Shown: one piece after another, positions 37,297 through 49,741 of the stretch
Position numbering within the stretch: position 1 is the first letter of the stretch
How the letters are laid out: each line of letters starts with the position of its first letter
From: Gossypium raimondii
Taxonomy: Eukaryota > Streptophyta > Magnoliopsida > Malvales > Malvaceae
DNA: 64,000 bases
NCBI RefSeq assembly: GCF_025698545.1
Contig: NC_068569.1
Coordinates: forward strand, 7,874,001-7,938,000
Direction: 5' to 3'
Program-made: the position numbers and the translations under genes
Notes under the pieces: generated by a model
The model's input: only the letters and a program-made list of their open reading frames with translations
What the model was told of the DNA's origin: nothing
The model's database searches: none

Positions 37297-40200
37297 TCAC
37301 CTAGAGATTTCACATTTTGCTGGATAGCTTAACTGTTCCATCTCCCAATTTAGCTTCGAAGCAACTCTTTCATGCTGTGGTTCATACTCCTAATTTTACG
37401 CCAAACAAAAGGACGATTAGGATTTTCGAGTTTCCCATCAAAATTGACTCTAAAAAGGTCTCTCTTTTTTGCTAAATAAATTCGAAAATTGATAGGTGGA
37501 AAAAAGTGTAGCACCTCCATGTTTTCGACCAATTCTTTTGCAGTGGGAGCCGACACTATGATATGGCGAGCATTGGGACTGATGAAACCTTCTTCCACTG
37601 CTTTGTCAATAAATGACAACAACGAATTGTAGTATCCATCCACATTCAACAATCCCACCTTCATTTTCAACAAATAAATTATTTTAATATATATTTTTTA
37701 AGCTAATAACATGATTTTTTCGAAAATTAAATAAAAGGAAAAAATACCGGTTTATCGTGGATTCCAAGTTGGGCCCAGGTTATGACTTCCAGAAGTTCTT
37801 CAAGAGTTCCATAGCCACCTTCATGAAAAAAACATTGATTGTAAATTAATGGGTTTCCATGTTAGCCTAATACCACATAGAGCTAATTGATTTAAGTCCA
37901 ATACTCTTAGGTTCCGTTTATATTAGGCCCAGTTACCCAATATATTTGCAAGTTTGGGTAAAATGAGAAAGGGAGTCCCTAAAAGTTGAAGATGTAATTT
38001 GTATGGCAAAAGGGCCTTTTTCCTTTTACGATTGAGAGCCAGGAGCAAGGCCTTGAAAAGCATGGGAGTGAGCCGGATGTGGTCCAGGGAAAAAGGACCA
38101 TAGTCCCCAAGGTCCCCCCATTGAGGGATCGGATCAACATCAACAACAGAAGCTATCAAACAAAGATTGGTTAAGGGCTTAAGGGTATGGTACACAATTC
38201 TGCAAAACCCATCATTATTACGTTGTAATCTGTCAAAAGATAGAGGATGGACCATTTTGATAAAGATGAATCAAGAGTTTCACAATTATTCTCTTCTTTT
38301 TTTCTTTCTAGTTCATAATATCTGGTTAAGGGATGGTACTGTTAAACCACAGGCTGGGGACTACTGCTGCAGATGGATCATTGCATTCTCACCACGTGAA
38401 GTTTTTAGGCTAAGTGACACTGATAATTTCCGGTTCCACATGACATAAATATACAATAATCAAAATACGGACAGCCTAATTTTCAGTGACAGAAGGTTGT
38501 GATGTCAGAGATTAGGGCTTGAAGGGTAGCTCTTTGATAACATTTTCTTGGGGCTAGTGAGACCAAACTCTAGTAGTTGAAGCTGCAAACAGTTTTCTAT
38601 ACTCTTAAAACAGACGGTCAGCTAAAACAAACAGTTCGCTAATCCCCCCTTCATTTTAATTGTCAACTGTCCTGAAATGAACATGAAACCAGGCATGTAC
38701 AAGTTTTACATGAAAGAAAATCATACATATATATATGTGTATGCATGTAACTATGTATGTACACGTTGTATGATGACATTGAGGAGGAGGGCTCGGGGGT
38801 TAGTATACCAACCAGGTAAGGCAATGAAGGCATCAGATTGTCTAGCCATCTCTGCTTTTCTTTGGTGCATGTCTGCTACTGCCTTAACTTCCCCCACTGT
38901 TTCTCCAGTTATCTGCAAATATTAGCCATCAACACCCAAGTCAATACAAAGCAATCCCAGATGCCCTCTCATCATACCAACTTTTAGTGTGAGGAAAAAA
39001 AAAACCTTCTTCACTGGAAAAAGCAATTATGAGAGTAGCACAAGTGGTGGGCTCTATCCTAAAAATCATACTATTACTTAGGAATTTGCTTGGCAAGTCA
39101 GCACTCAATTCACAGCCCAAAAAGAAAAAAGAAAAAGAAAATACATGCACCATATAAACCTGATACTAAGAGAATGAGAATCTTGGTGTTGGGCAAATTA
39201 ACACCATTGGAGAGGGGACAAAAAAATGGTGAAGACCCATATACACTCAGGTGGAATGGAATTCATTGATAATGTTTCATTAAAAATAAAGGAGACCAAG
39301 AAATGTGAAAAGAAAAAAAAACCAGGGAAAAGATAATTTGAGGACCAACCAAAAAGTCTAAATTGGAACCTGCATATCTTGCATGAGTGTCAAAAGAGAC
39401 AAAGTCTGAAAACCCATGTTTAAAAGATAACAAAAGTGAGGTAGAAATTCATGTCATGGGAGCTACCACTAGAAAAAAGAAATAATACCTATTTCATATA
39501 TAATAGATAAATAAATAAAGAGCAGCAGATAATGTTCTTCTTCTTCATCCTCTAGAGATTATTGTTTATTGAAGGTCACTTTAATAAAATGCTTCAAAAA
39601 ACATACAATACAAATGGAAGACAATCATACCTCTCTTGGCATAAGTGTCTTGGGAATCACTCTGCAGACATTAAACATCATGAACAACAACCCAACACAA
39701 TATTAGAACAAACTCAATCTATCCATTTTTAAGTTATATGTTTATTTTAATGAAAATGGAAAACACAAAAAACAGAGGAAATGCCTACCCAATGACATGG
39801 CGGCCACCATCGAAAACTGCTTGAGAAATCAAACCCATTAATCCAATACTACCTCCTCCATAGACCAGATCAATGTTTCTCGAAACCTTCATTTCGAAAA
39901 AAAAAATAGAGTAAAGGGGTAATTCAACATTTCAGTATGTTGTTTGGGATCGACTGACAAAATTCTGCTTCATCGAGTATTTTCACCATAGTACATTTTA
40001 GATTACTTCAAACTAAAATAAATTACCAAAACCCTTCATTCATAATCTTAAGATTAACAACTTTGATTAAAAAACCAATGAACAGTATATCATTTGATTT
40101 CTTGGCCAAGTTCAAATATTTAGCAATGGAACAAACAGTTTTGATGAAGAAATGAAGCTTTAAATCCTCAAGAATATCTAGACAGGAAGAGAAGCAGAAA

Positions 40201-40616
40201 ATCACACTAGAAGGTAATCATTGGAAACAAGTTTATTGAAAAAAAAAACTAGAAAGTATTAAAAGGAAAAGACATGCAAAATAAGCTTCGAAACAATACA
40301 TGAAAACAGAGTAAAACAGAGCCAAAACAGAATAAGGACAGATTTTAAAGAAAAAATAAATTAGGTAAACCGCAGAGACAAAAAAAAAGGCAATTCAAGA
40401 ACACAAGTTTAGAACTAGTTTAACAAGAAGATAAATAAAAGCAAGAGCAAAACAGGGGTGAAACAGAACAGAAGAGGGCAGAGGCAGGACAAGTACCAGT
40501 TCCCTGCCAAGCTCAATAGTAGCTTCTTTATAACTGCTCTTCCTTCCAGGGCTGCTCCCACAGAAGACACAAATTCTCTTGAACTTGGATGGTTTCATTT
40601 CCATATCTCCCTCCAT
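37297..40616 (-). CDS. LOG: LONELY GUY cytokinin riboside 5'-monophosphate phosphoribohydrolase
   Basis: Complete 7-exon gene of 218 codons. It releases active cytokinin bases from their nucleotides in one step, in cytosol and nucleus. Exons: 40497-40616, 39789-39886, 39631-39661, 38813-38912, 37748-37818, 37515-37658, 37297-37389. Key sequence: [13 protein letters not shown] near the start, [31 protein letters not shown], the catalytic [10 protein letters not shown] (Arg101) and the family signature PGGYGTLEE (116-124). The last exon reads [20 protein letters not shown] and ends CEISR. The open frame that runs on past 37515 into the intron is not the real C-terminus. The start is ambiguous: Met at 40616 is preferred because it gives the usual family length, but an in-frame Met at 40625 would add three residues. 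Resemblance is closest to Arabidopsis LOG1/3/4. Confidence 0.94.
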
Positions 40617-40728
40617 TTTTCTCACTTTTGTGTTTTTAATTTTAGAAGAAACAAAGGTAATGTCCTCTGCTCAATGAACAAAGCAAAATAGAAAAAGATT
40701 GACAATTTGGGGGTGTGATTTGGTGAGC

Positions 40729-40736
40729 ATATATAA
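40729..40736 (-). promoter_or_regulatory. TATA box candidate for LOG
   Basis: The minus strand reads TTATATATGC about 115 bp upstream of the LOG start codon. Start of transcription would fall near 40700, leaving a leader of about 85 bases with no upstream intron. Confidence 0.45.
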
Positions 40737-40809
40737 CGGTTGGAGAGGCCACAAAGGTTGTAGTTGTAGACTAGCATGCGTAGTTCCATGCTCTTAATAG
40801 TCCCCATTT

Positions 40810-42849
40810 CCCTTTTACGAACAAAAGGGAGATGATTACCACACCCTTTGTTTTATCCGGTTGACACACCCTCGGATCAAAATTCTACCCCTTTTTTTAA
40901 GATATATATTTAAAGAATCATATTCTATACATATAACTATTCTAGGATTAAATACAACTTTACAAACACATATAAGATATTCATGGAATAGGGATTGCAA
41001 AATTCAAACTGCTCCATGGTTTTTAAATCGATCCACTTTAAATGGAGCCGATTTTTTTTTTTTGAAAAGTGGATGCAGGATAGAGTAGTTTTTTGAATAG
41101 TGGGTATGAAAATGTTACGATAATTGCTTACCCTGCCCCGACCGACTCCATTTTATATATGTTTAATTTTTTTTAAAGAATTACATCAAAATATTTATTT
41201 GACTTTAAAAAGATTGAAAATATTAAAGATGAGTAGAAACTATCAAATTGAATCTAAATGGGAGGGGAGGGTGAGATAGGGATGGATGCATCCAACATAT
41301 GTTAATGTAGTAGTGGTTTTTAAGATTATACAACCATAGTGGAGCGACGTAGGTGGCAGAGCAAAGCATGCCAATTATGGAACGATAATGAACTTGAAAA
41401 TATTTGCTCTCACCCTACTTCATTGTCATCTATAATTTTGATCGAAGGAAAAAGATATTAAGACGTGTCTCTTTTTATTAGTTTTATTTATAGATTATAA
41501 GATCATATAATAACATTTTAAACTCGTGTTGAGGATATCTTCATTAATTATAGATATGATAATTATATTTCTAAGAAAATAAAAGATTCTAATAAGTGAC
41601 AAATCATGGTGGTTAATTTTTTTTTCTTTTCTAATGAAAATTCCTTTAATTAACCATTAAAAAAATGGGATCCTTAATGTCTCTAACTTCGAATGGAAGG
41701 AATAAAGATTTGTTGAACATGAGTTCAAGAATGTGTACATGAGCTTTCGGTTTTTCTTTTTAGAGAATGAGGTTTTGTTTTTCAATATATTCTTGTTTGA
41801 AGAAATGAACATGTACAAGTTTATGTTTTTGTGTGTTTGAAACAATAGAGAAAGAGGGGATTTTGGGTTGTGACTTGTGTAATAAATACTTGCCAAAAAC
41901 AATTCCCTTCAAGATGCTTTCATATGCTTTGATGCTTATTCTGACATTTTCTAAAATTCAGGTTCTTTGGCACATACCGTTAATTGGAACAAACTTCACA
42001 TAATTTGTGCTTCGGTGAAGGAATATCACTTTCTTCAAACTATGTTTTCACATTTTGCTACTTATTCTATTCCTTTCATCACTTTATATCTCCCCTCCCC
42101 CGCCCCCCCATTTGAAGTACTCTATTAACATTTTATTTTTATTTTACACATTTTTAAATATAATTTTCAAATTACTCTACACCTTTGATTTAATAATTAA
42201 TTATACTCCAGAATGTATGCATTTTAAGAGTCTTCAACAACATATTTTTTTTATTAGATTCGAAGTACTTCTTCCATTAAGTTTTTAATGAAGTAATTTT
42301 TAAATATATTTTTTAAAATTTAATTTCAAAAATGTCAACCGTAACATCTTTATTGAGATTTGAGACCGAAGGAATGCTACCCTATCGAATATCCTCCATT
42401 AAAAAATTACTGAATAAACCAAGTTCATCTCCTAAGATTCTCTGTTTGGGTATCAAATTACCAATAAAATTTAGACACATTTCAGGGTCTCATCTCCCAG
42501 GTCATTTGCCCCCCTCAATATGGAATCCAGTGTACCAATCATTACACTACTCTTGTCCTTTGTTTATTTTTTTCCTTCTATTTTCTGTGGTGAATGGAGA
42601 GATGCTTGAGAAAGAAGATCATGATATATACAAAGTTAAAATGAAAAGCATGAAAAAGAAAAAGAAACCCAAAAAAAAGTTAAGTGTTTGATGCTAAGAT
42701 TTAGAGTGTATAGTATAGGGTCTAGAAAATTAGTAGAGAGGGAGAAAGGTTGTGAGTGCATGATGAGATTAACCAGTTAGGCGATGACGCATTTCATTTG
42801 TACCCTCCCCCACCTCCATTCTACATCGATGTTGTTTGCAAAGGGAACA
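40810..42849. other. Intergenic, upstream of LOG
   Basis: This is the start of the long gene-free interval and presumably includes the LOG promoter. Open frames (for instance 42332-42691 on plus) end in lysine-rich low complexity and match nothing. No tRNA or repeat boundary was found. Confidence 0.45.
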
Positions 42850-42858
42850 TTTATACAA

Positions 42859-43230
42859 GGCTAAAATACAGTCTAAGTCCCTGTACTTTTTTACATTTAG
42901 AATTTAGTTCTTTTACTTTTATTTTCAAGAATTTAGTCTCTCTACTTTTCATATTCAAAAATGTAAGTCTAATTGTTAACATTGTTAAAATTCATGTCTA
43001 TTGCAATGCCATTTTATTAGTTATATAGTGACTATGTGAGTTTCTTTTCTTTTCTTTTTTAAATTTCAAATGTTACACTAGCTAATTTAACAAAATAGGG
43101 GTGTCAACAATTTGAACTGAATTTATAAATTTCAAAAAGTAGAGGAATTAAATTTTAAAAAATATATATTAGTAAAAGGACTAAATTTCAAATGTGTAAA
43201 GAATACAGGGATTCAGACCATATTTTAACC
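42859..43230. mobile_element. MITE with long inverted repeats, MULE-like, 372 bp
   Basis: The left arm begins GGCTAAAATACAGTCTAAGT. The right arm, read inward on the other strand, begins GGTTAAAATATGGTCTGAAT, and similarity continues for about 120 bp with indels. Flanks TTTATACAA (42850-42858) and TTTATATAA (43231-43239) match at 8 of 9 positions. A 9-bp duplication with long terminal repeats fits Mutator-like non-autonomous elements. There is no coding capacity. Confidence 0.72.
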
Positions 43231-43239
43231 TTTATATAA

Positions 43240-44862
43240 TATATTCATATATAAGCATAATAAAACAAAAGTATCTCCAATTCCCGCATACTCGCAGGAC
43301 TGTTTGCTGGACCAATCATGTATGCTGTCCTTCCAACCCAACTCCTCGACTTCCTTTTCATCTTCTACCAATTTTTTTGAGCATATTGTTTTACCATTAT
43401 TGCTTTAATTTTATCAAATTTTGTATGGATGACTTTTGTATAATTTTTTAACCATTTTGGATGTGAATTATGAAGTGCTTCCATTTTTTTTTCGGTCTTA
43501 TTTTAACAATATATTATAAACGATTCCTTTAATTATCCTTTTTTTTCTCCCTATAAATTATACTAAGTGTTAAAATTGTAAGATCCAAATCCTATCTGAT
43601 CCTATTTAAAAAGTTAAAGGTGCAACTCGCTTGTTAAAAAAATAAAATAGAGAGTCAAAATTAAGAATATGTGGGGGCGAAGGATCGAGGGTTGAAGCCC
43701 CCGCGATACGGATCATGCCGCACAAGTTAAATCCGTATAGGATTATACTTCTTTTATTAGATATTGATTATAACAGGATTGTTTAACATTTAAAACGTGT
43801 AGTCAAAAACCTCTTGTATCTTGTATTTTGTATTTCAACATTAGTAAATTTTTCTTCTTCTACCCATAATTTTTCCCGATAAGAATTTTCCACATAAATT
43901 TTACTTGGTTTTATTTTATCTTTTATTACTTTGTGATAATTTCCACCACTATTGTCCATGTACAGTATAACAATAAGTAAATAAATGTCTTTTGATGCGT
44001 GATCACCCAATAACAAATTATCTTCGAATCTTAAATTTATAACTTCTTTTCTTTAATTTTCTTTCCTTTAAAACAGCTAATTTTTTTTAATTATTTATTT
44101 TGGAGATGGTGTGCTGCACTTTTGCCGTTTAATTGATAGTAACAAAACATAGTAGAAAGCAGGTAGTGTGCAGTATAAGTTGGGTGATTTTTTCAGTGCC
44201 CTCTAAATTTTCGAGAGAAGCATATCATAACATTTTTCACGTGCAATGTTAATTGCTAGATTGATTTAGACACTCACAAAAATTATCAAGTATAAAATAT
44301 TCGTATTACAAATTATTTTAGCTTGTTTAAAAAAATTAAATTCTATTTTTTATTGTAATAACTGAGTTTTAATATCTCAAGTTTATTTTAACAAGAATTA
44401 AAACATTTCTCCAGTTTTTTAACTAAAAAAGAACATGTTCATTAAACTCGAATGGCAAACTCTTTTAACGATTTAAGTTGCACACAATAATTTCTACGTA
44501 CGTTAAAAAAAATTAAATAGTATTATCACTGGTGATACGTTAAAGATTGCTCCCTTGGTCGACACGTGCACCGGCCCCCCACCCCCATCTAAACCACGGG
44601 GATAGACATGTGGATATGCCACTCCTATCCCTTGTCAATTCTGTGGTAAGAAAATGATCATGCAATGAAACATGTAAGACATTTTATTATAATTCTTCTC
44701 CAAAAGAAAAAAGAAAGGTTCAAAACTCGCCACTCCACGTTTGACACCTATTCAAGACTTGGTCCTAAATTTGGAGAAATTGGCTTTATCCAATTTTAGT
44801 AAAACATCAACACACTTTGTTGTTCTCTATCACATCCTCTCTTTCTCTTCACACATTCAAAG
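43240..44862. other. Intergenic, no gene seen
   Basis: AT-rich sequence with a small GC-richer patch at about 43670-43740 and another at 44560-44640. Neither forms an RNA gene or frame that I recognise. Confidence 0.45.
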
Positions 44863-44873
44863 TAAATTTTGAG
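44863..44873. repeat. Left 11-bp target site duplication of the foldback element
   Basis: TAAATTTTGAG abuts the left terminus and is repeated without mismatch at 45959-45969. Confidence 0.85.
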
Positions 44874-45958
44874 GTTATTTTACCCATTTGAACCAAAAAT
44901 TAATATTTATAAAAATAATCATAGTTCAGAAATATTTATTTAAATGACCTCAAATAAATAGTAAAATTGAGTTATGAAAACTAGATGGTCGGTACCACTA
45001 TTTTTTTCTATTTAAAAAATAATTTTTAGGTTTTTGGACACTAGATGACTGACACCAATATTTTTTTAAAAAAAATTTGGGGTGCTGGCACATTGATAGT
45101 CGGCACCCTTCTATCTAATTAAAAAAATAATTTTTGGGGGGGTGTGGTGCCGGCCAACAAATGGCCAAAATCACCCAACAAAAGAGATTAAAAATATTGC
45201 AACATAACCCCTACTTGTTTTCCTATCTTTTTTATTTCCCAAGTTTAATTACATATTTTATATTTTAAAACAATATTAAACTACTTATCATGTTTTTTAA
45301 TTATTATTGCATCACTCACATTATTATTAAATTTAAAAATTAATTTAAAATCTATTGAGCTACACATTTATAAAATTTAAAATTTTCATGATTGAATTTT
45401 CCCATCATATTTGAATTTTCATGATCTTTTAAAAATTTTATAAAATATGTAGTTTAACATATTTTAAATTAATTTTTAAATTTAACAATAATGTGAGTGA
45501 TGCAATAATAATTAAAAAACATGATGAGTAGTTCAATATTGTTTTAAAATATAAAATATGTAATTAAACTTGGGAAATAAAAAAGATGGGAAAACAAGGA
45601 GGGGTTATGTTGCAATATTCTCAATCTTTTTTGTTGGGTAATTTTGGCCATTTGTTGGCCGGCACCACACCCCAAAAAAATTATTTTTTTAATCAAATAA
45701 AGGGGTGCCGACCATCAGTGTACCAGCAGTCTAAAAAAGTTTTTTTTTTTAAATACATGGGTGCCAGGATGCCAGCCATATCTAGTGTCCAAAACTCCAA
45801 AAATTATTTTTTTAATAGAAAAAGTTAGTGGTGCTGACTATCTATTTCCTATAACTAATTTTACTGTTCATTTTAGGTCATTTGAGTGAATGTTTTTGAA
45901 CTAGAGTTATTTTTATAAATATTAATTTTTTTAAAAAAAATTAAATGAGTAAAACAAC
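44874..45958. mobile_element. Foldback transposon, about 1.1 kb, arms of over 500 bp
   Basis: Nearly the whole element is one inverted repeat. The left arm (about 44874-45395) and right arm (about 45412-45958) pair through a loop of about 16 bases. The outer ends read GTTATTTTACCCATTT and, inward from the right, GTTGTTTTACTCATTT. Both arms contain the recognisable GGTGCCGGCC/GGCCGGCACC words and the run TTATGTTGCAATATT. A perfect 11-bp duplication flanks it. Length of duplication and long arms fit a Mutator-type non-autonomous or foldback element. There is no protein-coding content; short frames inside are by-products. Confidence 0.85.
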
Positions 45959-45969
45959 TAAATTTTGAG
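45959..45969. repeat. Right 11-bp target site duplication of the foldback element
   Basis: Identical copy of TAAATTTTGAG following the right terminus AAAACAAC. Confidence 0.85.
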
Positions 45970-48430
45970 CTCGAAGTTGAAGATGATGTTGTGCGAACAA
46001 GATTGAAAAATTAAGGCCTTTTCATCCATATCAGAATATGAACGGACCTTCTTTTTTTTTCCTTTGCCTGCCCCAAAAATAACCCAACAAAAAATTTTGC
46101 CTTTAGAGCTTATTAGGGCATTTGTAATGAGAAGAATATGGATGGTTGTCCAATTTTAATTAGCTGAGGTGAGATTTTGAGGTTTACATTGTGGCAAGTG
46201 CAACGCTCCCATCACTTTTTCTTGTCTTTTTGGGTACCTATTTACTTTAGATTTGATGCAAAAAAGATGAAGAAAGTGAACTTAATTAAAGTTTGATACT
46301 CAATTTCATTTATTCGAATATCGAGTTTTGGATAATGTTGTAATTCAAGCTGTAATAAAGAAAAATAAAATTGGAATTAGAGGATGATAGTAAGGAATGG
46401 GAAGGCTATCAAATAAAGCAAAAATTAGTGAAAAATGAGATTTGCTTAAAAAATTTCTCCTATATCATTTTATTTCTGAAATTTCATAATTATCATGTTT
46501 TGTTGGATAAGCTCCCATGAACAATGCATTTGATTATTAATCATAATAATTGGTTTAAATTGATATAAAAAAAATTCATGAGTTCCACTTAAAATAAATG
46601 GTGGAATTCCTAGTCGGAGATAAGTCATTGATCTCCACTGCTTTTCCATCTCTCCCCACTTTCCGTCATCGATTGATCATATCATGTTTTTTATATGAAA
46701 TATATAAAACAAAAACCTTTTATCATAGGGCATGTCATTGGGTTATATGGCCATTGTCTTTTCCACTAACACAACATATGCTAACCCCATTCACATCTTG
46801 TCCCTACTCTTATATTAGGAACATCAACATATACCCCCCCAACTCATACAATTTCCTCCAATTTTCATACACCAGTCGTCTCAATCAAATATTTAGAACC
46901 TTGTATTCTTTATTCTTTACTCCAAATATATGAATGAATGCCTGGTTTTAGCATTAAGCTTTTTTTACGATGAGAGATAATATTTTGCATGAATTTTCTT
47001 CTATTTACTTCCTCATACTTCATTCATTTACGTGCAATATTTTCTACTGATTTCGTCAAATTGATAAAAAACAAAAAATTCTGGAGACAGACGGTTCCAA
47101 AATCCAATTAATTGTAAATAGACAGCAAGGAATATATGAGAAGGATCCAAAAGCCGCCCCAGAGCTAAAGTTTCAACGTTATTAATTCCCTTGTAGTTGG
47201 GGAATTTTGGGATGAGTTGATTAGGCACCCAAGTTGGAGGGGGAGGGAAGGCAAAGACAAAGCTTTGCTTTTTATTTATTTTTCATTTGCATCATCCTAA
47301 TAAGGAACAAAAGATTTGGGTTGCCGTTGTACCTTTTGGGATAAGGCAAATATCTCTGTCACAACATTATTATTATTATATTTTATAGCATTAATAAATT
47401 AATAATCTTGCCTACTTATATACCCATAGCATCCACTTATGTTCGGGCATCTTGTAGAAGACGGTTCACCTAACTAGAAAGATGATAAATTTAATTAATT
47501 TATTTTTTGTTGTTTTCTTACTAGAATTTTCAAACTTTAAAAAGTTAAGACTTGATTCAAATTCCTTTTGAAAAGAGTACTCTAATCTTGTTTCCTTTTG
47601 ATCTTTGTTTTGTTTTTCGGTAAAATTAAACTCTTTTTTTTATCATTGGGATATTCCTAATAGATTGATTACATTACATTTACTTTTTGTTCATTATCTA
47701 TTGATCCTCATGTTTGGTCTATGGTTTCATATTGATTTTAGTTTCTTTTTCATTCAAAAAAAAAAAAACCCTTTTGTCACACCACCATTAAGCAAAAAAA
47801 ATTACTATTGGAATCTTAATTTGTTGCTTTCTTGACTTTACCACATTTTATTAATTCATCAAATGATGTTCCCAATAAGTCTTAATGATGGGATTCATTG
47901 CTTGTTACGAGCCACCAACACACCCATGAGGCCATGACCCATCCCTCTATCTCTACGATATTTGTTCGTTAATTGATATATGTGTTTTTATTTATAATTA
48001 CGTCAGAAAGTTGCCTAGGGACAGATTCAAACATCACATAAATCATTCATTATTTCTCAATTAATCTAACCCTAGACATTAATGATGCATTATTTGTTTT
48101 ACTAATGAAAATGGATAAAAAAAAGTTGGTAGCCTGTAGCCATCAAGGCCTCAAGGGATTATTCCCAAGGTTTTTCTATTGGGTGCATGTAGCAGGACAC
48201 TTGTTACAAAATCCATCATTGAATCAATTATAAAAATAATCGAAATTATTATTTGTTATTTTAGTTATTATTAGCAGTTTAACTTATGTTTTGAAAAAAA
48301 AAATTGAATAATTTATATTGTTATCTTATTTGAAAATTCAAATATTTATATATGTGGAGTATGGATCATCTGTTAATATATATCCATCTAATGTGAATGT
48401 ACGAATCAAAATTTCTTTTAAATATGATGT
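45970..48430. other. Intergenic, no gene seen
   Basis: AT-rich spacer. A minus-strand frame at 47028-47228 sits in slightly GC-richer sequence but resembles no family and has no supporting exon structure. Nothing else stands out. Confidence 0.45.
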
Positions 48431-48436
48431 GATAGT

Positions 48437-48890
48437 AGGGGTGTTTAAACGACCGGTTCGATTAATTTTCGAATCGAATTATTCAAATATAAAATTTTTA
48501 ACCGTTAATCGAATCAAAATTTTTAAATACATAAACCAAACTGATATATTTCGATTAATTGGATCGGTTATTCAAAATTTATATGTTTTTCTTTTGATTA
48601 AAATAAATATAAAATATATACAAAAATACATTGTTAATGTTCATTTTCTTATTTTTATAATAGTTTAAAAAATTTAAATGGAGGTGAAAATAATAAATAA
48701 TATATTAAAAACATTACATAAATTTTAAAAGTTAATAACCAAACAAAAGTTAACAATTATATATAATATATATTATTTATTTCGATTAACAAATAATTAA
48801 TAATTAACTAATTTTTAATTGAATTAAATTTGACCATCGATCGATTAACTAAATTAGATTAATTCAATCAATTAATCGATTTTAACGGAA
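48437..48890. repeat. Possible degraded hAT-like non-autonomous element
   Basis: The left edge TAGGGGTGTTTAAACGACCG looks like a plant hAT terminus. The word TCGATTAA/TTAATCGA recurs at least six times in both orientations (about 48457, 48503, 48540, 48781, 48838, 48868), like subterminal binding repeats. A matching right terminus and target duplication could not be placed. Confidence 0.35.
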
Positions 48891-49625
48891 TTATAAACTA
48901 TCTCAGATAAAATACAAATGGATTAAACAACATTTAAAAAAGTTGTTTTAAGCCGTATTCGTGGACGAATATGATTCAAACAATTAATGATTTAATAACC
49001 TGCCTCCCAAAAAAGAGTACTGTGTTGATTAGAATAATTGGTACTTGTACAAGAGTCAAACAATTAAATTAGTGGAAAGAAAAAAGAAAGTGTTACATCA
49101 GATGAAGAGAGGTCTAGTGGTTTTCAACTTAAAACAAACTTACTTCTTTTAATGTGAAAAGCCAGACCAGTACCACCGACTTCTGTTTTGTCGAGTGAGA
49201 CAATTCAATGTCACGTTGTTTTCCTTATGTTTTCTCTTTCTTTCTTTTTTCCCATTTCAATATCATACAAAAATCAATAAATAAACAGCTCCCATCCTTC
49301 GACTATATATATGATGTCATTAATCAAAATACAGAAATAAAAAAAATTGAATTGATGGAGGAGAGTTTGAGATGCAAATTTATATACGGAAATTGTATGT
49401 GTATAGCTTAAAATAGAAACGGTTGATTTAATTCGCTAATTGCATGTGACTCTTGCTTCAAATTAACATGACTTTGTTGGTCGCATTTTTGGCTACGACT
49501 TGGTACATTAAAAGACTAAATCCCTACCATAAAAGGGAACAAAAAATATATTAAAATAAAAAATTTAATTTTGATTAATTCATATTTAAATTAACATGTT
49601 AAATATGAACCTTATGAAAAAGGAT

Positions 49626-49741
49626 ATTATATGAAACTATGATCCTACGTCATATCTATCTATTTCCAATAGTAGAATGTCAAATGTCATGCTCCTATTG
49701 AAAAATGATAGGAATGACGTGGAATCACAGTTTCATATAAT
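49626..49741. mobile_element. Compact hairpin element, about 116 bp
   Basis: Two arms of about 55 bp pair almost end to end. The left begins ATTATATGAAACTATGATCC. The right, read on the other strand, begins ATTATATGAAACTGTGATTC. The match continues through ACGTCAT and TTTCCAATAG/TTTTCAATAG to a tiny loop near 49684. It may be a very small MITE or the source of a hairpin RNA. No target duplication was resolved and no known microRNA was recognised in the arms. Confidence 0.6.

Noticed and set aside
42332..42691. Plus-strand frame of 119 codons upstream of LOG
   Set aside because: Ends in lysine-rich low complexity, has no recognisable domain and no nearby exon signals.
47028..47228. Minus-strand open frame of 66 codons in GC-richer sequence
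   Set aside because: No domain, no splice structure and no family resemblance; length is within chance expectation.
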